From: Flavobacterium sp.
GTDB taxonomy: Bacteria; Bacteroidota; Bacteroidia; Flavobacteriales; Flavobacteriaceae
Direction: 5' to 3'
DNA length: 29,948 nucleotides
Assembly (NCBI GenBank): GCA_015478765.1
Contig: JADMKR010000095.1
Location: 1-29,948, forward strand
Both the position numbers and the translations under genes were made by a program. This document shows positions 23,691 through 29,948 of this stretch, piece after piece. Each line of letters starts with the position of its first letter. Position 1 is the stretch's first letter. The notes below the pieces were generated by a model. It did no database searches and was not told the DNA's origin. It saw nothing but the letters and a program-made list of their open reading frames with translations.

Positions 23691-24677
23691 ATGTACAACC
23701 GCAACCGCCGCCTCCGCACCAACGAATCAATACGCTCACTCGTACGCGAAACCACACTATCACCGCAAGACTTCATGCTGCCGATGTTTGTCGCCGAAGG
23801 CAAGAACGTGAAATCTGCCATCCAGTCGATGCCCGGAATTTTTCGACATTCGCTCGACAATACTATCAAGGAAGTCAAAGAAGCCTGGGATTTGGGCATA
23901 CGCGCTGTGAATATTTACGTCAAAGTCAGCGATAATTTAAAAGACAATGCCGGCAATGAAGCCTGGAACAAAAACGGCCTGATGCAGCAAACCATCCGCG
24001 CAATCAAAGACGCCGTTCCCGAAATGATCGTGATGCCCGATGTCGCGCTCGATCCGTATTCGATCTACGGCCACGACGGAATCATCGAAAAAGGCCAGAT
24101 CATCAATGATGCGACCGTGGATGCGTTGACGAGAATGAGTCTGAGTCATGCTGAAGCCGGCGCCGATTTCGTAGCGCCATCCGATATGATGGACGGCCGC
24201 GTGTTTGCCATACGCAAGGCGTTGGAAGAAAACGGCCATCACAACGTCGGGATTATGAGCTACAGCGCCAAATACGCATCGGCGTTTTACGGTCCGTTTC
24301 GCGACGCACTCGACTCAGCTCCGGTTGATGTGAACGATGTGCCGCGCGACAAAAAAACCTATCAGATGGATTACGCCAACCGCATCGAAGCCATCCGCGA
24401 GGTACTCGACGACGTTGCCGAGGGCGCCGATATCGTAATGGTCAAACCCGGAATGGCGTATCTCGACATTGTCCGCGAAGTCAAAAATGCAGTGCATGTT
24501 CCGGTTGCCGTATATCAGGTTTCGGGCGAATATGCGATGGTCAAAGCAGCATCAGAACGCGGCTGGCTCGACCACGACCGCATCATGATCGAACAGTTGT
24601 ATTGCATCAAACGCGCTGGCGCAAACATCATCACGACCTACTTCGCGAAAGAAGCAGCGTTGTTATTGAATAAATAA
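23691..24677 (+). CDS. hemB: Delta-aminolevulinic acid dehydratase (porphobilinogen synthase)
   Basis: Condenses two 5-aminolevulinates to porphobilinogen. The 328-residue protein has both active-site lysines: K194 (SYSAKYASAFYGPFRDA) and K252 (MVKPGMAYLD). The zinc-cysteine triad of the E. coli type is absent: the equivalent stretch DVALDPYSIYGHDG has A119, D121 and D129 instead. It therefore belongs to the Mg-dependent, Zn-independent class. A REP-like hairpin copy follows its stop. It functions early in the pathway although it is last of the haem enzymes in gene order. Confidence 0.97.
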   Translation: MYNRNRRLRTNESIRSLVRETTLSPQDFMLPMFVAEGKNVKSAIQSMPGIFRHSLDNTIKEVKEAWDLGIRAVNIYVKVSDNLKDNAGNEAWNKNGLMQQTIRAIKDAVPEMIVMPDVALDPYSIYGHDGIIEKGQIINDATVDALTRMSLSHAEAGADFVAPSDMMDGRVFAIRKALEENGHHNVGIMSYSAKYASAFYGPFRDALDSAPVDVNDVPRDKKTYQMDYANRIEAIREVLDDVAEGADIVMVKPGMAYLDIVREVKNAVHVPVAVYQVSGEYAMVKAASERGWLDHDRIMIEQLYCIKRAGANIITTYFAKEAALLLNK

Positions 24678-24688
24678 TTTGAAGCTAT

Positions 24689-24758
24689 TCCTGCTATCCG
24701 CTTTATCTTTTCCGCGCTAAAGAAGCGCGAAAAAGGATACCGCCTCTATCAGGGCTAA
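24689..24758. repeat. REP-like hairpin repeat, copy 2 (hemB-cytochrome gap)
   Basis: It shares CTTTATCTTTT, AAAAGGATACCGC and TC-GGGCTAA with copy 1 at 19987-20044. The tip is different: CGCGCT and AGCGCG pair around a 5-nt loop. It fills most of the 91-bp gap after hemB and may act as a transcript end or 3' stabiliser. Confidence 0.75.
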
Positions 24759-24768
24759 AAAACATGCA

Positions 24769-25158
24769 ATGAAAAATATAATATATCTATTATTTGTGCT
24801 GGCCGTTGCATCATGCGGCAAAAAGGAAGAAGTCCAAGAACCGCTCAATCCCGAAATCGAAGTTTCTACTCCCGAAGAGCTGGTTCTGAATGGCAAAGAA
24901 TTGTTCGATAGCAAAGGAAATTGCGCCGCGTGCCATCAACCCGATCAGCGCATCATCGGGCCGTCGATTGTCGAAATTGCAACGATCTATCGCGATGAAA
25001 ATGCCGATATGGTGGAATTCCTTAAAGGCAACGCCAAACCGATTGTCGACCCCGACCAATACGAGATCATGAAAACGAACTTTGCGATTACCAAAAAAAT
25101 GTCGGATGAAGAGCTACACGCCATCGTGTCGTACATGTACAGCCACTTAATCAAGTAA
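24769..25158 (+). CDS. Lipoprotein c-type monohaem cytochrome
   Basis: A 129-residue exported haem protein. The signal peptide ends in the lipobox V13-A-S-C16. The mature protein begins GKKEE, which resembles the charged export signal of surface lipoproteins. The haem c site is C52-A-A-C55-H56. M101 in YEIMKTNF is the likely distal ligand, and a MSDEELHAIVSYMYS C-terminal helix fits class I cytochrome c. The haem-biosynthetic context is fitting but no specific electron partner is visible. The start at 24769 is the first ATG that gives a full signal peptide. Confidence 0.93.
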   Translation: MKNIIYLLFVLAVASCGKKEEVQEPLNPEIEVSTPEELVLNGKELFDSKGNCAACHQPDQRIIGPSIVEIATIYRDENADMVEFLKGNAKPIVDPDQYEIMKTNFAITKKMSDEELHAIVSYMYSHLIK

Positions 25159-25171
25159 GTACGGCGAGCGA

Positions 25172-25202
25172 TTGATTTGATATAAAATGTTTCGTAACTT
25201 AG
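25172..25202 (+). promoter_or_regulatory. Candidate promoter for the secreted protein and ogt
   Basis: TTG at 25172-25174 and TAACTTAG at 25195-25202 (one mismatch to TAnnTTTG) are 20 nt apart, followed 18 nt later by the ATG at 25221. Support is modest. Confidence 0.35.
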
Positions 25203-25220
25203 AGGCTCAATATCGTTATT

Positions 25221-25562
25221 ATGAGATACTTATTCCTACTCTTTCTATCCGGTTCGTTGTTTGCGCAAACAAATCCGTTTTCTGCGATGTCGAATGAATC
25301 TTTTGAGCCTATATCGGCCGATACCCTGCAAATTAAAACGTTGGCAATGTTGAGCAAAATAGATCAGGAACAGTTTACTTTACGCAGGAATCCTCTTGAG
25401 GTGAACTATAATTGGACACGTGACATCAATCGTGCGAAAATTTACGACAGAATTGCCTTCGGCATACCCCAATCCGATATATGCGGAAGGGAACTTCCGC
25501 CCAATGCTTTCCAAATGGCAACCTTTAATGCATTTACCAAGACAGCGCCACCGCGGCCATGA
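25221..25562 (+). CDS. Small secreted protein of unknown function
   Basis: 113 residues with a signal peptide (MRYLFLLFLSGSLFAQ, probable cleavage after FAQ). The mature part of about 97 residues has no motif I recognise. It is mixed polar with NYNWTRDINRAKIYDRIAFG in the middle and two Cys-free halves (a single Cys near the middle). Its stop overlaps the ogt start by 4 bp (25559-25562), an arrangement that supports it as a real translated gene. I cannot name a function. A periplasmic location is inferred from the signal peptide. Confidence 0.7.
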   Translation: MRYLFLLFLSGSLFAQTNPFSAMSNESFEPISADTLQIKTLAMLSKIDQEQFTLRRNPLEVNYNWTRDINRAKIYDRIAFGIPQSDICGRELPPNAFQMATFNAFTKTAPPRP

Positions 25563-26029
25563 AATCAGTTATAATCAAAACGCCATTGGGTTTCGCTACG
25601 ATTATTGGCGATTGCAACGGTATCAGCAGCATATCAGTTTCTGATGAAATTTTAATTGAATCGAATGATTATCCGCAAGAATTAGAAACAGCCGTCGAGC
25701 AGATTCAAAACTTTTTCAATGGCAGGCTGACTGCCTTTTCACTTTCATTAAACCCGACCGGCACGCCTTTTCAGCAGAAAGTCTGGCGCGAACTCGCAAA
25801 AATTCCATACGGAACTACGATTTCCTACCTTGACCTATCCAAAAAATTGGGCCATCCAAAGGCTATCCGCGCTGTTGCGGCGGCAAATGGCAAAAATCCG
25901 CTGTGGATAGTCGTGCCATGCCATAGAGTAATCGGAAGTAACGGTTCGCTTACGGGCTATGCCGGCGGACTGGCACGTAAAAAGTGGCTTCTCCAGCATG
26001 AGAATTCCGCGCAGCAGTCTTTATTTTGA
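25559..26029 (+). CDS. ogt: Methylated-DNA--[protein]-cysteine S-methyltransferase
   Basis: Suicide DNA-repair protein that takes the alkyl group from O6-alkylguanine onto its own cysteine. The 156-residue length fits the short Ogt/MGMT form. The C-terminal catalytic domain starts GTPFQQKVWRELAKIPYGTTISY, and the acceptor is Cys121 in PCHRVIGSNG. The Asn of AAANGKNP, a recognition-helix region, is present. It is coupled to the upstream secreted-protein gene through an ATGA overlap. No terminator hairpin follows before the convergent gene at 26111. Confidence 0.95.
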   Translation: MKSVIIKTPLGFATIIGDCNGISSISVSDEILIESNDYPQELETAVEQIQNFFNGRLTAFSLSLNPTGTPFQQKVWRELAKIPYGTTISYLDLSKKLGHPKAIRAVAAANGKNPLWIVVPCHRVIGSNGSLTGYAGGLARKKWLLQHENSAQQSLF

Positions 26030-26110
26030 AAATAATTTAAAGCAGCAACTTGGGAAATGGTAGAAAAAGCAGATTCCCGACAGCACTGCCAATGTATTGA
26101 TTTACTCCTA

Positions 26111-26560
26111 TTATTTATTCTCGTCGGACATTGCAGTTAAGATTGCTGCTGTAACTAAGGCACCAAATAAATAATAACCCACTGTCAACGATTTTGTCTC
26201 TGCTGTTTTGGTAACAGGAGTCGGATCCAATCCCATGAATGATGGCAATGTTATCGCACCCGCACCGGCTGTCATTCCCAGAGCGATCGCCTTAGGCCAG
26301 ATATATTTCGGTCCGCCGGCTCCAATGGCACTGAAGTAAACCGCATTGCTCAGTAAATCGGCACCAAGAGTGGCGGCATATAACTTATTTTCGTTTTCGA
26401 TTTTCTCGCCGCCAGCCATTTCAATACCTTTCTGCAAAGCCTCTTCCCCCAAAAGGTCAATCCGTGGCATTTTGCTGCCGGTTCTTTTTAGCGTTTCATG
26501 TAAAATGTTTAGTGCAATCGCACCGCCTAGCCCGGCGATCAGATGTTTTCCTATTTTCAT
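26111..26560 (-). CDS. Hypothetical membrane protein
   Basis: A 149-residue protein. It has a Gly/Ala-rich hydrophobic N-terminal stretch (GKHLIAGLGGAIALNILHETL), a polar section with LLGEEALQKGIEMAGGEK, then three hydrophobic segments (around 70-82, 90-107 and 125-143), so it is an inner-membrane protein with three to four TMs. I do not recognise a family. I use the ATG at 26560. A TTG 6 nt upstream is also possible. A -7 element TAACTTTA lies 20 nt upstream. It is convergent with ogt and isolated as a single gene. Confidence 0.72.
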   Translation of the reverse strand: MKIGKHLIAGLGGAIALNILHETLKRTGSKMPRIDLLGEEALQKGIEMAGGEKIENENKLYAATLGADLLSNAVYFSAIGAGGPKYIWPKAIALGMTAGAGAITLPSFMGLDPTPVTKTAETKSLTVGYYLFGALVTAAILTAMSDENK

Positions 26561-26580
26561 AACCAAAATTTTTAATTCGA

Positions 26581-26588
26581 TAAAGTTA
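26581..26588 (-). promoter_or_regulatory. Candidate -7 element of the membrane-protein gene
   Basis: On the minus strand this reads TAACTTTA, one base off TAnnTTTG, 20 nt before the ATG at 26560. No TTG is visible at the right -33 distance. Confidence 0.35.
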
Positions 26589-26740
26589 ACAGATGGGGAA
26601 TTTGTTCGGGTTACGCAATTTTATGGAAAGGTTGCAGAGTTTTGAAGTTTGTTTCGTACTCCGCCAGTGGGTCGCAAATTACACCTGGTCCGGGTTTGGC
26701 AAAATTGAAAGTACATTGAAGACTGAAGCGTATTCTTCCG

Positions 26741-26790
26741 CGTTAGGGATGGAAGCAAAGTGCCTCGCACTGCGTACAGCCCGGCGGCGA
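26741..26790. repeat. Possible degenerate REP-like element
   Basis: CGTTAGGGATGGAAGC, then a GTGC/GCAC mini-hairpin with a 3-nt loop, then GTACAGCCCGGCGG. The layout (conserved outer blocks, variable tip) recalls copies 1 and 2 read on the other strand, but base identity is low. Confidence 0.35.
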
Positions 26791-26846
26791 TGAATAATTA
26801 TGGTATTTATTGTATGGCTGATTCGCCGCAACGCCCAAAACGTTAT

Positions 26847-26909
26847 AGTCGAAAGTCACAAGTCAAAAGTCAAAAGTCGAAAGTCAAAAGTCAAAAGTCA
26901 CAAGTCAGA
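26847..26909 (+). repeat. Tandem heptamer array C (AGTCAAA type), nine units
   Basis: Nine exact 7-bp units run without a break: AGTCGAA, AGTCACA, AGTCAAA twice, AGTCGAA, AGTCAAA twice, AGTCACA, AGTCAGA. Only positions 5 and 6 of the unit vary. It is the longest array of the AGYYRAA type in the window and lies 161 bp before the exonuclease gene. Confidence 0.9.
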
Positions 26910-27070
26910 ACCAGATCAATTCCAAAATTCCGCTATGCAGTCGAGGCGAACGGCGTTAAATTTTAAGAAATAGCAACAGAACGACAAGCAGCTAAATTTT
27001 TCATTTTCTACATTTTTCCTATACTGATTTACACGCAATTCTTACTAAATTGCCGCGGTAATCTACCACT

Positions 27071-27784
27071 ATGATCGACAAAATCAACCTCGAAAATATA
27101 TTGTTCCTCGACATCGAAACGGTTCCTTGTGAGCAAAATTACCGCGAGCTCGACACCGAATGGCAACAGCTATGGGAGCAAAAAACTCAATACCAGCGAA
27201 AAGACGAATACACGCCCGAAGATTTCTATGACCGCGCCGGTATTTGGGCCGAATTTGGCAAAATCATATGCATTTCTGCCGGTTATTTCACCTTCAAAGG
27301 CGATATACGCCATTTTCGCGTAACCTCATTCATTGGTGATGAGAAGAAAATTCTGTACGATTTCAGCAACCTGCTCAATAACCATTTTTGTGGGCCGCAA
27401 CACGTCTTATGCGGACATAACGCCAAAGAATTCGACCTTCCGTTCATCGCGCGCCGAATGATCATCAACGCAATCCCGATTCCGAATAAACTTAATCTGT
27501 TCGGCAAAAAGCCGTGGGAAGTCCCGCATCTTGATACGCTGGAACTCTGGAAATTTGGCGATTTCAAACATTTTACATCATTGAAACTCCTGACCAAAGT
27601 TCTTGGGATTCCTTCTCCAAAAGGCGATATCGACGGCAGCCAGGTCGGACACGTATATTATGTCGAAAAAGATATCGACCGCATTGTCACATACTGCGAG
27701 AAAGATACGGTTGCTGTAGCGCAGGTGTTTTTGCGGTTACGCCGCGACGAACTTTTGGTGGACGACGAGATCATTCATATTTAA
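27071..27784 (+). CDS. Predicted 3'-5' exonuclease (DEDDy, DNA polymerase B-like exonuclease family)
   Basis: A 237-residue protein of the DEDD exonuclease superfamily. Motif I FLDIETVP gives D14 and E16. Motif II CGHNAKEFDLPFIARRM gives D122. Motif III YCEKD has Y208 and D212, which is the DEDDy form. It matches the family annotated as predicted PolB-like 3'-5' exonuclease. Substrate (DNA or RNA) is not established. No polymerase domain is attached. It stands alone after a non-coding region, and the ABC ATPase gene starts 48 bp later. Confidence 0.9.
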   Translation: MIDKINLENILFLDIETVPCEQNYRELDTEWQQLWEQKTQYQRKDEYTPEDFYDRAGIWAEFGKIICISAGYFTFKGDIRHFRVTSFIGDEKKILYDFSNLLNNHFCGPQHVLCGHNAKEFDLPFIARRMIINAIPIPNKLNLFGKKPWEVPHLDTLELWKFGDFKHFTSLKLLTKVLGIPSPKGDIDGSQVGHVYYVEKDIDRIVTYCEKDTVAVAQVFLRLRRDELLVDDEIIHI

Positions 27785-27820
27785 TCTGCATGACGCCTGA
27801 TCGCGTGTCGCTGAAAACCG

Positions 27821-27828
27821 TAATTTTA
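27821..27828 (+). promoter_or_regulatory. Candidate -7 element of the ABC ATPase gene, leaderless position
   Basis: TAATTTTA is one base off TAnnTTTG and ends 4 nt before the ATG at 27833. No TTG is visible at -33. The spacing matches that seen at plsC (1676-1683). Confidence 0.3.
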
Positions 27829-27832
27829 CGAC

Positions 27833-29524
27833 ATGAGCCCAAATCCGCTGTTAAAAATTTCTGATCTTGAAATTTCGTTCCGCAAGGACGGAATTATGGT
27901 GCCTGTGATTCGCAAAATCAGTTATACACTTTTCCAGGACGAGATTCTCGGAATTGTAGGTGAGTCAGGTTCGGGAAAATCGGTTTCGTCGTTGGCCATC
28001 ATGGGCCTGCTTCCGCGGAACATTTCCCAGATTACTAACGGCAGCGTTGAATTTGCAGGGAAAAATGTGGCAAACCTAAATAATAAGGAGCTTCAAAACC
28101 TTCGGGGAAAAGAGGTTTCGATGATTTTCCAGGAACCGATGAGTTCGCTGAACCCGTCTCTTAAATGCGGATTTCAGGTTCAGGAAATTCTGCATCGGCA
28201 TACTGCGCTTCCAAAGCAGGCTGCCCGTGCCGAAACGATATCGCTGTTCGAACGGGTCAAACTTCAGGATCCGGAATCGGTTTACAATAAATATCCGCAT
28301 CAAATCTCCGGCGGACAAAAGCAGCGCGTGATGATCGCCATGGCAATTGCCTGCAAACCCAAACTGCTGATTGCCGATGAACCTACGACCGCCCTGGATG
28401 TCACGGTTCAAAAGGAAATTATCCTGCTATTGAAGGAGCTGCAGCAACAAACCGGCATGAGCATCATATTCATTTCGCACGATCTGTCACTTGTCTCCGA
28501 GATTGCCGACCGCGTTTTGGTAATGTACAAAGGCGAAATCGTCGAACAAGGGACGTCGATTGATGTTTTTCATAATCCGACACACATGTATACCAAAGCA
28601 TTGATAAGCTCGCGGCCGTCACTCGATGTGAGGCTCCGGCGATTGCCAACCATCAAAGACTACTTGGAACAAACCGTAAACAATGATGTAGTTACCAATG
28701 AAATGCGCGCTTCCAATCACGCTGAATTATATAAAGCGCCGCCACTGTTGGAAGTGCGGAATGTTGAGAAGGAGTACTTTTCGTCCGCAGGGCTTTTTGG
28801 CAAAAAAACCGGATTCAAGGCGGTGAATGATGTCAGTTTTAAATTGTATGAAGGTGAAACTTTGGGATTGGTAGGCGAATCAGGGTGTGGAAAGTCAACC
28901 CTTGGAAATGCTATTTTACTATTGGACAAGCCCACGGCCGGTCAAATATTCTATCGTGGGAAAGATATTACGGAACTGCCTTCGTCTGACGTCAAAAATT
29001 TGCGTCGGGAAATACAGATAATATTTCAGGATCCGTATTCTTCTTTGAATCCGCGTATTCCTGTGGGAAAAGCCATAATGGAACCGATGCAGGTCCATAA
29101 TTTATACAAAACCGAGAAAGAGCGCAAAGCGAAAACACTTGAGATTTTAGAACGCGTTGGATTAGGGGCCGAATTTTTCAATCGGTATCCCCATGAATTT
29201 TCAGGCGGTCAGCGCCAACGAATCGGCATCGCCAGAACGATTGCACTGCAGCCGAAATTGATAGTTTGCGACGAATCGGTATCTGCTTTGGACATTTCGG
29301 TTCAGGCGCAAGTACTTAACTTGCTGAATGAGCTCAAGGAAAATTTCGGCTTTACCTACATCTTCATTTCGCATGACCTTGCGGTAGTAAAATACATGTC
29401 CGATCAGATTGTGGTGATGAATAAAGGGAAGATCGAGGAGATGGCTGATGCCGATGTGCTGTATGCCAACCCGCAAAGCGACTACACTCGCCGGCTGATT
29501 GATGCGATTCCGAAAGGAAAATAA
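27833..29524 (+). CDS. Fused double-ABC ATP-binding protein, oligopeptide/dipeptide importer type
   Basis: A 563-residue protein with two complete ABC domains in tandem, the DppD-DppF or GsiA-type fusion. The first (about 5-265) has Walker A GESGSGKS (43-50), signature ISGGQKQR (158-165) and Walker B LLIADEPT (178-185). The second (about 304-560) has Walker A GESGCGKST (348-356), signature FSGGQRQR (456-463) and Walker B LIVCDES (476-482). Each half ends with the RRL-type tail of peptide importers. It energises uptake of small peptides or similar compounds across the inner membrane. No permease or binding-protein gene is in the window, so the partners are elsewhere. Confidence 0.95.
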   Translation: MSPNPLLKISDLEISFRKDGIMVPVIRKISYTLFQDEILGIVGESGSGKSVSSLAIMGLLPRNISQITNGSVEFAGKNVANLNNKELQNLRGKEVSMIFQEPMSSLNPSLKCGFQVQEILHRHTALPKQAARAETISLFERVKLQDPESVYNKYPHQISGGQKQRVMIAMAIACKPKLLIADEPTTALDVTVQKEIILLLKELQQQTGMSIIFISHDLSLVSEIADRVLVMYKGEIVEQGTSIDVFHNPTHMYTKALISSRPSLDVRLRRLPTIKDYLEQTVNNDVVTNEMRASNHAELYKAPPLLEVRNVEKEYFSSAGLFGKKTGFKAVNDVSFKLYEGETLGLVGESGCGKSTLGNAILLLDKPTAGQIFYRGKDITELPSSDVKNLRREIQIIFQDPYSSLNPRIPVGKAIMEPMQVHNLYKTEKERKAKTLEILERVGLGAEFFNRYPHEFSGGQRQRIGIARTIALQPKLIVCDESVSALDISVQAQVLNLLNELKENFGFTYIFISHDLAVVKYMSDQIVVMNKGKIEEMADADVLYANPQSDYTRRLIDAIPKGK

Positions 29525-29590
29525 CAATGTGCTGTAACAAAATGGCAACATTTTCTTCTAAGTACCATCAATCATAAAATCACAATCAAA

Positions 29591-29948
29591 ATGGCGAACA
29601 TTTTCGACCGCTCGGCCAATAGCGAGCTACAGCAGAGAATTAAAAAAATCACACCAACCTCGCAACCGCAATGGGGTAGGATGACATCGGCACAAATGGT
29701 GCTACATTGTCAGAAACCACTGGATGTTGCGGAAGGAAATTTACTGATGAAGCGTAATTTAATCGGATTTCTTTTTGGTAAAATGGCGCGAAAAAGTTTT
29801 TTGAAAAAGGATGAATTTGCCAAGAACTTGCCTACAGCACCACAGTTTAAAATTTCCAACGACCCCGATTTTGACCGCGAGTTGCAGATACTATTGGCGA
29901 CAGTGAATCGTTTTGGCGAGGTTGGTCCTGCTGTAATCCACAATTACA
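29591..29948 (+). CDS. DUF1569/DinB-like protein, 5' part (3' end outside the window)
   Basis: The frame opens at ATG 29591 (MANIFDRSANSEL) and stays open to the window edge, about 119 residues. PQWGRMTSAQMVLHCQKPLDVAEGN fits the DUF1569 family of DinB-like helical-bundle proteins, where the histidine in VLHC is one of the likely metal ligands. The next segment, LIGFLFGKMARKSFLKKD, is also typical. Function is unknown for the family. It starts 66 bp after the ABC ATPase gene, on the same strand. Confidence 0.85.
   Translation, partial: MANIFDRSANSELQQRIKKITPTSQPQWGRMTSAQMVLHCQKPLDVAEGNLLMKRNLIGFLFGKMARKSFLKKDEFAKNLPTAPQFKISNDPDFDRELQILLATVNRFGEVGPAVIHNY

Larger units (their letters stand above)
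26567..27070. other. 504-bp non-coding region with two repeat elements
   Basis: No ORF here has coding character (two short open frames lack any family feature). The stretch contains the membrane-protein -7 element, a possible degenerate REP-like element at 26741-26790 and a nine-unit heptamer array at 26847-26909. The final 150 bp are AT-rich and hold the presumed upstream region of the exonuclease gene. I see no clear promoter in them. Confidence 0.6.

Noticed and set aside
26847..26909. Tandem repeat considered as a CRISPR array
   Set aside because: Units are 7 bp with no spacers and no cas genes nearby, so it is a simple tandem array.
26593..26966. Two short open frames (66 and 68 residues) in the 504-bp gap
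   Set aside because: Their translations run through the hairpin element and the heptamer array, giving low-complexity Ser/Lys/Gln peptides.

Overview
The window is chromosomal DNA from a member of the Bacteroidota, most likely Flavobacteriaceae and close to Flavobacterium. Three things support this. The recA, hemA and ferrochelatase proteins have a flavobacterial character. Several promoters fit the Bacteroidota -33 TTG / -7 TAnnTTTG pattern, and clear Shine-Dalgarno sites are absent. There is an ECF sigma gene followed by a TM-linker-outer-membrane-barrel protein. I see no rRNA, tRNA, CRISPR, phage or transposase gene.

Left part (1-9 kb): the 3' end of dprA converges on trpS, and their stop codons overlap. 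A first PlsC acyltransferase follows. It converges on a minus-strand operon of a small lipoprotein, an ECF sigma factor with a TTG start, and a 535-residue protein built as cytoplasmic helix, inner-membrane TM, long disordered linker and outer-membrane beta-barrel. That architecture resembles the dual-membrane-spanning anti-sigma factors described in Bacteroides, and it is the most interesting module here. recA lies upstream with its own terminator. Divergent from recA is a second PlsC gene, coupled to an acyl-ACP desaturase, with an HD phosphohydrolase after the desaturase terminator.

Centre and right (9-25 kb): this is a nearly complete haem locus in two divergent arms around an AraC/PchR-type regulator. 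The minus arm has hemH, a MATE exporter, hemJ, an NtrY-like sensor kinase and an enoyl-CoA hydratase. The plus arm has hemA, hemC, trkH, trkA, hemD, hemE, a GNAT acetyltransferase, hemF, a four-helix-bundle (23S IVP-type) gene, hemB and a lipoprotein cytochrome c. Of the C5 route from glutamyl-tRNA to protohaem, only the glutamate-1-semialdehyde aminotransferase step (hemL) is missing. HemJ supplies the protoporphyrinogen oxidase step.

Right end (25-30 kb): a small secreted orphan overlaps ogt (O6-alkylguanine-DNA alkyltransferase). Then come a minus-strand membrane protein, a 504-bp non-coding stretch with repeats, a DEDDy exonuclease, a fused double-ABC peptide-importer ATPase, and the start of a DUF1569/DinB-like gene that is cut by the window edge.

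Two repeat families run through the haem arm and beyond. One is a REP-like hairpin with conserved outer arms and a variable tip (about 19987-20044 and 24689-24758, with a possible degenerate relative at 26741-26790). The other is a set of 7-bp tandem arrays of consensus AGYYRAA, found after hemE, on both sides of the four-helix-bundle gene in opposite orientation, and upstream of the exonuclease.
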